Below are positions 18,292-26,794 of a stretch of DNA of 64,000 nucleotides, one piece after another. The stretch's first letter is position 1; each line of letters opens with the position of its first letter. The translations under genes were made by a program, and so were the position numbers. The DNA is taken from the NCBI GenBank assembly GCA_020427635.1, contig JAGQOH010000007.1, forward strand, positions 18,306 to 82,305. The letters run 5' to 3'. The notes below the pieces were generated by a model that saw nothing but the letters and a program-made list of their open reading frames with translations, had not been told where the DNA came from and searched no databases. The stretch comes from Phycisphaerales bacterium. GTDB lineage: Bacteria > Planctomycetota > Phycisphaerae > Phycisphaerales > UBA1924.

Positions 18292-20337
18292 TCAGTTCTC
18301 CGATTGTCCCTCGTTGGGATTCTGGAAACTCAGTTCTTGATAGATCTCGGTGCCGTCGTAATCCACCGCCACGCCCTTCGGCACAACAAACACGCGCGAC
18401 TCCTTCGCCGCGTCCCACCACGCATCCAACTCCGTCTGAATGCGATAAAACGCCGGGGCCGCCAAATACGCCGCAATCTGGCCTTCGCTGCGCACCGCGC
18501 GCGAGCGAGCGCCCATGTGCGTGCGCCAGCGATCCGCCTTCGCCTGGGCAATCGTGCGCGCCGCCTCGCCGCCCGCCGCAAGGATGCGCGCAATCACCTC
18601 ATGCTCCTGGGCGTCTATCGTGTCCTCCTTGGCGCCATCTCGCTGCAAGCCATCAAGCACGTCAAGCGCCTCGACAATGTGCTCAGCGCGCCGAACGTCA
18701 CCCGCCGACTGCGAAAGCACCGCGATGCGCGTCGATGCCGCTCGCTCGATCAATGCCTCGCGCTCCTGGTCGGCCGCAACCACCGCCTCAAACGCACTGG
18801 CCGCATCATGACTAGGCGAAACTTCCGAAATGCCCGCGAACACGACCTCCACACCCGAATTGATCTGATCCAGTCGCTGCTGCACATCGCCACGAATGCT
18901 GTCCGCGATCGAAACACGCGCCTCGCCAAGCAAGTCATCCACCGAATAGCGTGCAATAACACCGCGCGCCACGCCCGAGATCACATGCTCCAGCAAATCC
19001 GCTCGGTTCCGTTCGACATCGCCCGCAGGGCCATCCTGTGCCAAGCGGTAATACGCCGGCAAGTCCTTCACCACATAGTGCACCGCCACCGAACCGGACA
19101 GCAGCGACACGTCGCGCACGTTCGCGTCCCCGTTCCGACGCGCAGGCTGCACAATGAAAAACTGCTCGGCTTCCCCCGGCTCATCGTCAGCAGTCCACAG
19201 CAACGGCTTGGCCGTCTCGAGCGTGTCCGGCTGCACGCCGATGTGAACTTCGTTCACCGCTTCAGCGCTAAAAGTCACCACCTTCGCAAAAGGCGCAGGC
19301 AACTTGAACACCGGGCCCGGCGGCAACACCTTGTCACTCATCCGACCCCACGTGATCTTCAATCCCGTTTCATCCGGGCGAATCACCGTGATGCACGTCG
19401 CCGCCCACACCAACACGAGCGCCAACAGCGCCAGACCAATGATGTACTTGCTCAGCAGGCGGTAGAACCACGTCGACGAAACATTAAAACCAAACTGATA
19501 GTTGATCGCCCCCGACACCGATCGCGCCAGTTGATCCGGCGCCGCAATGAACGCCAGCACGCGCGAGTCAAGCGCAGGACGAAGCCATTCCCCCGCCCGT
19601 CGCGGCTTGTACAGGTTCAGCACGAAGTGCAGGAACATCTCCGCGCCGATCAACACCATGAATACATCGATCACGCGCGGCAAGGGACGCAGCAGCCAGT
19701 CCGTGCCCATCGCCGCGGACATGAAGTGCGCCACCGCGAGTAGCGAACCCACCACTGCCGCACCAACCGCAGAGGCCGCCCCGCCATTCAGCAGCGACCA
19801 GATGCGCTGCTTCGCCATCCCCGCGACAAAACGCGCAAAGACAAATCCGATGACCGCAACACCAGCGCCGATCGCGATTGCCCAACCCGATTCCTTGGGC
19901 TTCACGAAGGTCTCGATCGCGACCCGCCGCTCGTTGCCCAAATAGAACATCACGCCAAGCAGGATGTACACCCCGCCCAAACCCACACTCACCGCGGGCA
20001 GCACCCACTTGTGAAGCCAGTTCAGACGGTTGGCATGGACCAACTGGTCCGTCGCCGTTTGCTCAAACACCGATGCCGAAGACGCTTCAGACGCCGCGAA
20101 CGCCTCCGCCTCAGCAGCCTCCCGCCGCTCCAGGCGGTGCTGGTGAAACACCAGCATGAGCGCGATCCATACGCCAAGCCCGAGCAGCACCAACAGGCCG
20201 CCCTCGAACGCCGCCCGATCCCCGCCGAGTGACCCATACACCAACAGCACGATCGCAATCACGGCCTGGATGCCGAAACCGATCGCCGTCGTCGTAACGG
20301 CCCGCTTATACGAGAGCTGATCTGCAGTGGTGGACAT
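18292..20337 (-). CDS. polytopic SPFH/band-7 protein, HflK-like fused to a multi-helix membrane domain
   Basis: 681 residues. The first 320 residues contain about seven membrane helices (roughly 15-37, 43-63, 112-133, 150-170, 185-207, 217-240, 298-320). An SPFH domain follows (CITVIRPDETGLKITWGRM, then DVSLLSGSVAVHYVVKDLPAYY) and a C-terminal coiled coil. Ordinary HflK has a single helix, so the membrane domain is an unusual addition. It is first in the seven-gene minus-strand operon and could seed a membrane microdomain that houses the exporter. Confidence 0.82.
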   Translation of the reverse strand: MSTTADQLSYKRAVTTTAIGFGIQAVIAIVLLVYGSLGGDRAAFEGGLLVLLGLGVWIALMLVFHQHRLERREAAEAEAFAASEASSASVFEQTATDQLVHANRLNWLHKWVLPAVSVGLGGVYILLGVMFYLGNERRVAIETFVKPKESGWAIAIGAGVAVIGFVFARFVAGMAKQRIWSLLNGGAASAVGAAVVGSLLAVAHFMSAAMGTDWLLRPLPRVIDVFMVLIGAEMFLHFVLNLYKPRRAGEWLRPALDSRVLAFIAAPDQLARSVSGAINYQFGFNVSSTWFYRLLSKYIIGLALLALVLVWAATCITVIRPDETGLKITWGRMSDKVLPPGPVFKLPAPFAKVVTFSAEAVNEVHIGVQPDTLETAKPLLWTADDEPGEAEQFFIVQPARRNGDANVRDVSLLSGSVAVHYVVKDLPAYYRLAQDGPAGDVERNRADLLEHVISGVARGVIARYSVDDLLGEARVSIADSIRGDVQQRLDQINSGVEVVFAGISEVSPSHDAASAFEAVVAADQEREALIERAASTRIAVLSQSAGDVRRAEHIVEALDVLDGLQRDGAKEDTIDAQEHEVIARILAAGGEAARTIAQAKADRWRTHMGARSRAVRSEGQIAAYLAAPAFYRIQTELDAWWDAAKESRVFVVPKGVAVDYDGTEIYQELSFQNPNEGQSEN

Positions 20338-20753
20338 CGCCTGAATGACGCTCCTGAGTCATGCGGACCGTGCGCCGCCCGGTCCCCGGCATGGCCTTGC
20401 CCGTCGCCCCGCCCGGGTGGCCCTTCCTGGCCCCAACCACGCGGGTTCGGGCATTCTCGCGACGCGGAGGCCCAATGTCCACCTGAGGTGTTCACCCTGC
20501 CCCGCGCGCCCCTCGTTGTCTCAGGCCGCTCTCACATCGCGACCCCACGAATGCGCGCTCACTGCTCCGCGCACACCGTCCCCGTGCTCGCCGGTCCGGC
20601 TTTGCCTGGTACGACGGCACCCGAAGATGGTTCGGTACGACCCGCAACTTCCCATGAGAATCGCCCCCGGGCTATGCTCCACCCGTCAGGCCGCCACGGA
20701 TGGCCGCCACACCCCCGCACAGGACACCCCCAAGCGACGTATCCACCACCAGC
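20338..20753. other. divergent intergenic region
   Basis: About 400 bases between the divergently read SPFH operon and the ABC-2 permease gene. Promoters for both must lie here or further inside, but I see no convincing -35/-10 pair, repeat or RNA structure. An ATG at 20700 is in frame with the downstream permease and is a possible alternative start. Confidence 0.5.
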
Positions 20754-22115
20754 ATGTTCGGCCAAACCCTTGCCATCGCGCGCAACACCTTCCTCGAGGC
20801 CATCCGCCAGCCGATCTTCTTCGTGCTGATCCTCGTCGGGGGCCTCGCACAGGTCTTCAACGTCCTCCTCTCCGCCTACTCCCTGGGCTTCTCCGATGAG
20901 GGCGAGGTTGCCGCCGACAACAAGATGCTCCTCGACATGGGCCTCGCCACCATCCTCCTCATCTGCCTCCTCCTCGCCAGCTTCGTCGCCACATCCGTCC
21001 TCTCCCGCGAAATCGAAAACAAGACCGCCCTCACCGTCATCGCCAAGCCCGTCGGGCGCCCCATGTTCATCCTGGGCAAGTACGTCGGCATCACCGCCGC
21101 GATCCTCCTCGCCGCCGTCACACTCACCGCATTCTTCATGCTCGCGATGCGCCACCAGGTCATGTCCACAGCGCGCGACCATGTCAATGGCCCCGTCGTC
21201 GTCTTTGGCGGACTCGCCGTCCTCATCTCCGTCGGCGTGGGCCTCTGGGGCAACTTCTTCTATGGCTGGGTCTTTCCCTCTGTCGCAACAACACTCATGG
21301 CCCCACTGTCCGTCATCGCCTGGGCGCTCACACTGCTCATCGATGAAAACTGGGCCATCACCCAAGCCTACTCCGTCGTGTGGCGGCCCAACGTCCTCGT
21401 CGCATGCGCATGCGTCATGATGGCGCTCTTCGTCATCACAGGCATAGCCCTCGCCGCCTCAACACGCCTTGGCCAAGTCATGACCATCGTCGTCTGCGCA
21501 GGCATGTTCTTTGGCGGCCTGCTCTCAAACCACCTCTTGGGCAAACGCGCCTACGACAACACCTGGGTCGCAAAAGTCGCAGAAGTCGAACTTCCCGACC
21601 CGGAGGTCCAATCACTTGCCGAACCGACCGAGACCGCAACCATCACCCTCACAAGCGCCGTCGATGTGCCCCTCGAACCAGGACGCTCCGTCTACTTTGG
21701 CCCCGGCGCAAACGGCATCAATATCGCGGTACCGAAACACCCCGCCTGGCGCGGCACCGACGTCAACAACGGCACCCAACTCCTTGACACCAACAACGGC
21801 AAAGCCCTGCTCATCCGCAGCTACGACCCCGTCACGCGCAAGCTCGTCCTAGTCAACGCCGGCGGGCTCCACGTCAACCGCCCTCCCATGGAAGGCGATT
21901 ACGTCTTTCTCACCCCCACCACCTACAACATCGCGCCCCTCGCAGCGTGGGCGCTCATCCCCAACATGCAAAGCTATTGGGTCGTCGACGCGATCACACA
22001 AAACCACCCGATCCCCGTCCGCTACGTCGGCATCGTCGCCCTCTACACCGTGCTGCAAGTCGGCGCAATGGTCAGCCTCGCCATGCTGCTCTTCCAAACA
22101 CGCGACGTCGGCTAA
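20754..22115 (+). CDS. ABC-2 type permease (orphan, no adjacent ATPase)
   Basis: 453 residues from the ATG at 20754; an ATG 18 codons upstream (20700) is also possible. The start MFGQTLAIARNTFLEAIRQ is typical of ABC-2 permeases. Six or more membrane helices follow (about 20-40, 60-80, 110-130, 155-175, 180-200, 230-255), then an extracytoplasmic domain of about 150 residues (SVYFGPGANGINIAVPK, NGTQLLDTNNGKALLIRSY) and a last C-terminal helix. It resembles the minus-strand permease in layout but has no ATPase gene next to it, so it must use one encoded elsewhere. Confidence 0.82.
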   Translation: MFGQTLAIARNTFLEAIRQPIFFVLILVGGLAQVFNVLLSAYSLGFSDEGEVAADNKMLLDMGLATILLICLLLASFVATSVLSREIENKTALTVIAKPVGRPMFILGKYVGITAAILLAAVTLTAFFMLAMRHQVMSTARDHVNGPVVVFGGLAVLISVGVGLWGNFFYGWVFPSVATTLMAPLSVIAWALTLLIDENWAITQAYSVVWRPNVLVACACVMMALFVITGIALAASTRLGQVMTIVVCAGMFFGGLLSNHLLGKRAYDNTWVAKVAEVELPDPEVQSLAEPTETATITLTSAVDVPLEPGRSVYFGPGANGINIAVPKHPAWRGTDVNNGTQLLDTNNGKALLIRSYDPVTRKLVLVNAGGLHVNRPPMEGDYVFLTPTTYNIAPLAAWALIPNMQSYWVVDAITQNHPIPVRYVGIVALYTVLQVGAMVSLAMLLFQTRDVG

Positions 22116-22169
22116 GCCTGTACCAGCCCATGCGCAAGCGCGGGCGTACACGCCTTCTTCTTCGGGTGG

Positions 22170-22192
22170 CCCGACTTGCTTGCCAAGTCGGG
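22170..22192. repeat. intergenic hairpin repeat, type A
   Basis: Perfect 9-bp stem CCCGACTTG / CAAGTCGGG around the loop CTTGC, followed by TTTGTCC. The same unit recurs at 23585-23607 and 46141-46162. It sits between two convergent genes and might also help terminate transcription. Confidence 0.8.
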
Positions 22193-22265
22193 TTTGTCCG
22201 CTGCTCGGGTGCCATAGCCTGAGTCCGCGGGGCCACGTTCCTCGCCGCCCGCCGACAAGACATTC

Positions 22266-23243
22266 TCAGTTGTCCTGCCCCAGCGCCATCAACCCGCCGA
22301 ACACCTGGAACACGCCCATTTTCACCGTCTGCTCAAACTGCTCGGGCGTCGTCGCCGCCATCAACTGGTCCAGCGTGCCGTCCACCGCATCAAGCATCTG
22401 CATGATCTGCGGCTTCTTCTCCGCAAACTTCGCCCCCGACATCTTCGACAGCGCCTCGCGCGCCTCCGCCATCTGCTTGTCCCAGTCCTGCTGCACATCG
22501 AGCGGGATCCACTTGCCCTCGACCTTCACAAACTCCTGATCGATCGTGGGCTTGCCGGGCACTTCGAGCGTGACCATCGCGTTGTCCTTGCTGTTGCCCA
22601 GGAACCCGACAAATGTCGCATGCGCCTGGCGCATGTTCGCCAGGTCATTGGCCGGGCCGCCTTCCTTGATCTCATTCAGCGCCTCGAGCTGCTTGATGAA
22701 ATCAACACCCGTGGTGCCGAGCATCTTGCGAATGTCCACGTTCTTCATGCGATCCACGTTCGCAATGTCGCTCTTGGCGATCGTCTTGAACGGCGCGATC
22801 ACACTGTCCCACTCGCGCGACGCCTTCTGCAGGTCAAAGCCCGGAGCCTCCTGGAACTTGGGCATCGCCAGGATCAAGTCCTTCTTGGTCTCCATCACCG
22901 TGATGACCTTGCCAAACACTTCAAACCCACGGTTCCACAAGTCGCGGTCCACATTCGCCGCAAACGTATGCACCAGCTGCGTCACGTCCGCCTGATAGCT
23001 CTGCGGCAGCGCATCCCACGCCACATACAACTTCCCCTCGCCAATGCTGCGCAGCACATGCTCCGCAACCTTGTCAGGCTCACTCGGAAACGCCTGCGGC
23101 GCAGGTGCCTTCGTCGTCGCATTGCGCGAACCGCTCGAAGACGCAGCATGCGCCTCCGACGCTCCCTCCCCGCAACCGGCAATCAGAAACGCAGTCGTCG
23201 CAACAAGAGACGTAGCAATCAGGGCAACACGCGGCGTATGCAT
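22266..23243 (-). CDS. putative lipoprotein of unknown function
   Basis: 325 residues with a lipoprotein signal (hydrophobic core ATSLVATTAFLIAGC; the Cys in the LIAGC lipobox would be lipidated), a Ser/Ala/Thr linker, then a largely helical globular domain with blocks such as EHVLRSIGEGKLYVAWDALPQSY and TMVTLEVPGKPTIDQEFVKV-like elements near 230-250. I recognise no named family. Monocistronic by layout, between hairpin repeats on both sides. Confidence 0.75.
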   Translation of the reverse strand: MHTPRVALIATSLVATTAFLIAGCGEGASEAHAASSSGSRNATTKAPAPQAFPSEPDKVAEHVLRSIGEGKLYVAWDALPQSYQADVTQLVHTFAANVDRDLWNRGFEVFGKVITVMETKKDLILAMPKFQEAPGFDLQKASREWDSVIAPFKTIAKSDIANVDRMKNVDIRKMLGTTGVDFIKQLEALNEIKEGGPANDLANMRQAHATFVGFLGNSKDNAMVTLEVPGKPTIDQEFVKVEGKWIPLDVQQDWDKQMAEAREALSKMSGAKFAEKKPQIMQMLDAVDGTLDQLMAATTPEQFEQTVKMGVFQVFGGLMALGQDN

Positions 23244-23395
23244 GACGAGCTTCCTCCAGTGTGATCAATCAAGACACACTGGACCTCTCGACCAACAACG
23301 CCCCCAACTGCAGGGGATTCACACACCCAACCACCAGATCCAGGCCTGCCGCGCCATAGACGTTCCGATAGCGAGGCCACGCCCACCGCTGGGTG

Positions 23396-23660
23396 CCCGG
23401 GGTTGCTTGCCAACCCCGGTCTGCAACGACATGCATCCTGCAACACCCGGCGAGCCCCGACCGCGAGGGAGGGGGTCTCCTGTTCTCTCCGCTCTTTTCT
23501 CCGCGTTCCTTCTCTGCTCCCTCTCCCTGCGCCGCGCGGGGAGAGGGTGGCGCTTCGCCGGGTGAGGGGTCTTTCTCGGGGTGGCCCGACTTGCTTGCCA
23601 AGTCGGGTTTGTCCTGGTTGGTTGCCCGCTTGTCAAGCCCGGTCTGCAACGACTTGATCA
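23396..23660. repeat. cluster of intergenic hairpin repeats (B, C, A types)
   Basis: Fills most of the gene-free stretch 23244-23657. Type B hairpin at 23397-23419 (CCGGGGTTG / CAACCCCGG, loop CTTGC), conserved CCGCGAGGGAGGG at 23461-23473, type C hairpin at 23519-23547 (CCCTCTCCC / GGGAGAGGG), type A hairpin at 23585-23607, then a weaker relative ending GGTCTGCAACGACTTG near 23655. The same elements recur at 46141-46326 in a different order. Confidence 0.8.
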
Positions 23661-23918
23661 CTGCAGCCTTGCCAGCAAGAACGCGACAAGCGAAGCCAAC
23701 CCCCACACCGCCGCGACGATGCCCCGCAAACCTCTACTGAACTCGATCCACGCCTTGAAAGGCTTCCACCCGCGCTGACCCAACGCCACATACGCGCACA
23801 CGACCAGGCCTACCCAGCCGACAACCCACCACGCGCCGGGCTCCACGATCTCCAGGGCCCGCGCCCGCGCGACTGCAATGACCAATCCCGCTGCCGCACA
23901 CACAAGTGCGATCGCCAT
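23658..23918 (-). CDS. small three-helix membrane protein, unknown
   Basis: 86 residues from the ATG at 23918 (a longer in-frame start exists at 23951). Three hydrophobic segments: MAIALVCAAAGLVIAVA, AWWVVGWVGLVVCAYVALG and GIVAAVWGLASLVAFLLARL. Size and layout recall small membrane accessory proteins, but no family is recognised. It lies 83 bases downstream of pheS on the same strand and could be co-transcribed with it. Confidence 0.5.
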   Translation of the reverse strand: MAIALVCAAAGLVIAVARARALEIVEPGAWWVVGWVGLVVCAYVALGQRGWKPFKAWIEFSRGLRGIVAAVWGLASLVAFLLARLQ

Positions 23919-24001
23919 GAGAGTCGAGCGATGGGATGGCCCACGTCCCACTCACAATTCCCCTCTGTGCCCTCTGCGCCTCTGCGGTGAATCCTCTTCT
24001 C

Positions 24002-25048
24002 TTACACCCGCCCAAGAAACCGCACATCACCGCCATACAGCAATCGGATATCCGGGATCCCATACCGCCCCATCGCAATCCGCTCGATCCCGAACCCAAA
24101 CGCAAACCCCGTCCACTGCTCCGGATCAAGCCCCACCGCTTCAAACACCTTGGGATCGACAAGCCCACAACCACCAAGCTCGATCCACTTGGGCTCTTCG
24201 CCTTGCTTCAGCGCGATCTTCATATCCAACTCAGCGCTCGGTTCCGTAAACGGGAAGTAGCTTGGCCGCAACCGCACTTCCGCATCCGCGCCGAAGTACA
24301 AATGCGCAAACTGCAACAGCGTCGTGCGCAGATCCACCATCGTCACGCGCCGATCGACATACAAACCCTCGATCTGGTGAAACATGAACGAGTGCGTCGC
24401 ATCCACCGTGTCCGGGCGATACACCCGCCCCGGTGCAACAATCTTCAATGGCGGCCCCCACCCACGCTTGATCGCGTCATCCAACACGCGAATCTGTACC
24501 GTCGACGTCTGACTCCGCAACATCCGCGGCCGCCCACCCTGATCCGCACGCGCACCATCCGGCTCTTCCACATAGAAATTGTCAATCGGCTCGCGCGCCG
24601 GATGGTCAGGCGGAATGTTCAGCTTGATGAAGTTGTGCTCGTCGTCCTCGACCTCGGGCCCGTCCGCAACATCAAACCCCATCCGCGAAAACACTTCGCA
24701 GATCTCTTCGCGCACACGCGTGATGATGTGCCGCTTGCCCATGGGCAACGCAATGCCCGGCTCCGTCACGTCAATCCGCGGGCCCGACGCCTTGCCGCCT
24801 CCACCGCCCGCAAGCGCCCCCTTGCGCGCCTCGAACGCCGCCTCCAGCGCCTGCTTCGCCGCATTCACCCGTTGGCCATACGCCGGCTTGTCCGCCTTGG
24901 GCACATCCTTCAAGGCCGCCATCGCGTCCTTCAGCTTGCCCTTGCTCCCAAGGTACGCAATCCGCCACTGCTCAAGCGCACCGGCATCGCTCGCTGCCGC
25001 GAGCTCAGCAAGTGCCGTGTCCTGCAATGTCTCGATCGTTTCGAGCAT
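24002..25048 (-). CDS. pheS: phenylalanyl-tRNA synthetase alpha subunit
   Basis: 348 residues, normal for bacterial PheS; catalytic subunit of the (alpha-beta)2 enzyme that charges tRNA-Phe. N-terminal coiled coil with YLGSKGKLKDAM; class II motif 2 region APGRVYRPDTVDATHSFMFHQ (written in part: RPDTVDATHSFMFHQIEG) and motif 3 GFGIERIAMGRYGIPDIR. The start MLETIETLQ was chosen because it gives the usual N-terminus; the open frame continues upstream without the family pattern. pheT is not adjacent, unlike in many bacteria where pheST is an operon. Confidence 0.97.
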   Translation of the reverse strand: MLETIETLQDTALAELAAASDAGALEQWRIAYLGSKGKLKDAMAALKDVPKADKPAYGQRVNAAKQALEAAFEARKGALAGGGGGKASGPRIDVTEPGIALPMGKRHIITRVREEICEVFSRMGFDVADGPEVEDDEHNFIKLNIPPDHPAREPIDNFYVEEPDGARADQGGRPRMLRSQTSTVQIRVLDDAIKRGWGPPLKIVAPGRVYRPDTVDATHSFMFHQIEGLYVDRRVTMVDLRTTLLQFAHLYFGADAEVRLRPSYFPFTEPSAELDMKIALKQGEEPKWIELGGCGLVDPKVFEAVGLDPEQWTGFAFGFGIERIAMGRYGIPDIRLLYGGDVRFLGRV

Positions 25049-25076
25049 GGGCCCAGTGTACCGCGCAGAACGGCCC

Positions 25077-25919
25077 TCATCGCTGCCAGAAGCCATGCTC
25101 AATGCCACCCAATACATAGATCGCAATCGTCCCCTGCCCCGGAATCTCCATGCGCGGCAGCGCGATCTCAGCGCCCGCCGCCTTCGCTGCAGCAACCGCC
25201 GCGTCCAAGTCATCAACCAAGACATAAGGCCGCACGACCGACGCTTCCGATTCGCGCAACGGCCCGCGCACACCGATGCGCCCACCACCCGCAATGGCGG
25301 CCGTCCGAGCATTGCCCAGTTCAGGCACCGGCGCTGAAAACACGCCGTGCGCCGACGCGAGCGCCTCGCACGTCTGTTCGACATCGGGCGAAACGATCTC
25401 AAGGTAGTGGATCTGCATGCTCTGCTCCTCATCCGGCGACCAGTGCCCAAGCTGCCGCAACGCCGACAGGTTGTCCCACGTAATCATGATCTCCGCAATC
25501 CTGCCGGCTTCAATTCGAAACACGCCGCAGAAATCATTCTCCATCCGCTTGCCGCTCACCGGAAACGGACCCATCGGCCCTTGCTGCGTTCCGGAAAAGC
25601 GCCCAAACACGCCCACACGATCACCCTCCGCGACAAGCCGCTCCACCGTGAGCGTGCCATCCGGAAACGTAACCCACTCCCGCTTGGCGAAGAAAATGAA
25701 GTCCTCGACACTCCGCACCTGGATGTCAGGCGTCGCTTCGCAACGCCGCCGAAGGTCCGGCGCCATCGTCGCCCGAAGCCCCGCCACATCGTGCTCGTTG
25801 TACGCCCGCGCGTTGGCAAGCACCACTTGCTTGTTCCGCTCGAGTTGCGAACTCGCGCACCCCGACAACAACGCGACAGCACACAGGCAAAGCAGCATCT
25901 TTGGCCATTGCTTCATCAT
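25077..25919 (-). CDS. lipoprotein with SnoaL-like domain fused to a glyoxalase/VOC-like domain
   Basis: 280 residues. Lipoprotein signal with lipobox LLSGC near residue 20. Residues about 30-145 look like a SnoaL-like cone fold (NARAYNEHDVAGLRATM, FIFFAKREWVTFPDGTLTVERLVAEGDRV split here by domain, FRIEAGRIAEIMITWD). Residues about 165-275 look like a VOC domain (QIHYLEIVSPDVEQTCEALAS, PYVLVDDLDAAVAAAKAAGAEI). Two ATGs (25919, 25916) follow GGGGG; the first is used. The function is unknown; an exported SnoaL-VOC fusion is unusual. Confidence 0.75.
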   Translation of the reverse strand: MMKQWPKMLLCLCAVALLSGCASSQLERNKQVVLANARAYNEHDVAGLRATMAPDLRRRCEATPDIQVRSVEDFIFFAKREWVTFPDGTLTVERLVAEGDRVGVFGRFSGTQQGPMGPFPVSGKRMENDFCGVFRIEAGRIAEIMITWDNLSALRQLGHWSPDEEQSMQIHYLEIVSPDVEQTCEALASAHGVFSAPVPELGNARTAAIAGGGRIGVRGPLRESEASVVRPYVLVDDLDAAVAAAKAAGAEIALPRMEIPGQGTIAIYVLGGIEHGFWQR

Positions 25920-25965
25920 CGTCCCCCTTTGCAAATTCGATGGGTCGCCCAGCAAGTGTACTCGA

Positions 25966-25997
25966 CAAAAACAAACAACCCGCCACGCAGGCGGGTT
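25966..25997 (-). terminator. rho-independent terminator of the ribosomal operon
   Basis: Perfect 8-bp stem AACCCGCC / GGCGGGTT with a 5-base loop at 25977-25997. Read on the minus strand it is followed by GTTTGTTTTTG (25966-25976). It lies 28 bases after the rplQ stop and upstream of the lipoprotein gene. Confidence 0.85.
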
Positions 25998-26024
25998 GAC
26001 TGAATCCTTCGTTTCATGCGGCCA

Positions 26025-26672
26025 TCAGGTCGTCGCCGCTTCTTCCTTGGCTTCGCCCTTCTTGGCGAAACCGCGGCGCTTCTCAGCAGCAAACGCAGTC
26101 CGTCGATCCGCTTTCCGCCGGCGCTGACCAGGATTGCCACCGATCTCGGGGCCCTCCTCCGCGCCCACAAGCTGCAACAGGCAATGCTCGCCGGCATCAC
26201 CCACGCGATACTTGCCAAGCTTGATGATGCGCGTGTACCCGCCGGCACGATCCGCAAAACGCGGCGCGACGTTGTCGAAAATGTGCTTCACAATACGAGG
26301 CGCCTTGCGCAAATCGCCATACCGATTGCGCTCCACCATGTCCGCATCGGGCAGATCGAAGAACTGGCTCGCCGCGTCCGCTTGCTTCTGCGCACGCTCA
26401 CGCTCCTCTTCCGTCAACCGCTTGGCCTGATACATCCACGCAAACGCGCGGCGATCATGCCCAAGCTTCGACGTCACCAGACGCCGCGCATGAATGTCGC
26501 CACGCTTCGCCAACGTGATGATCTTCTCGACCATGGGCTGCACCGCCTTCGCCCGCTGCTCCGTGGTCACGATCTGACCATGCTCAAACAGCGCGACCGC
26601 AAGATTGCGCAACGTCGCCGTGCGATGTGCGCTGGTCCGCCCAAGTTTGTATCCACCCTTGCGATGGCGCAT
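26025..26672 (-). CDS. rplQ: 50S ribosomal protein L17, extended
   Basis: 215 residues against about 120-130 in most bacteria. The core is clear: MRHRKGGYKLGRTSAHRTAT, NLAVALFEHGQIVTTEQRAK at the start and RAGGYTRIIKLGKYRVGDA near the end. A charged insert of about 45 residues (from HDRRAFAWMYQAKRLTEEER to RYGDLRKAPRI) interrupts the core, and a basic 40-residue tail follows. L17 lies near the exit tunnel of the large subunit. Last gene of the operon. Confidence 0.97.
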   Translation of the reverse strand: MRHRKGGYKLGRTSAHRTATLRNLAVALFEHGQIVTTEQRAKAVQPMVEKIITLAKRGDIHARRLVTSKLGHDRRAFAWMYQAKRLTEEERERAQKQADAASQFFDLPDADMVERNRYGDLRKAPRIVKHIFDNVAPRFADRAGGYTRIIKLGKYRVGDAGEHCLLQLVGAEEGPEIGGNPGQRRRKADRRTAFAAEKRRGFAKKGEAKEEAATT

Positions 26673-26794
26673 GTCGCACCGCCTCCCAATGGGGCCTCAC
26701 GCCCCGCCAAACTCGTCACCGCCCCACCGACCCACCATTGGATGGGGGGCGGACATCCTACCCAACCCGGACCTGCCCTGCCTTCTCAAGCAGA

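Noticed and set aside
18304..19743. 479-codon open frame antisense to the polytopic SPFH gene
   Set aside because: Extremely Arg/His-rich translation without domain pattern; the SPFH protein on the other strand is well supported.
23936..25483. 515-codon plus-strand open frame over pheS
   Set aside because: Antisense to PheS, low-complexity Arg/Pro/His translation.
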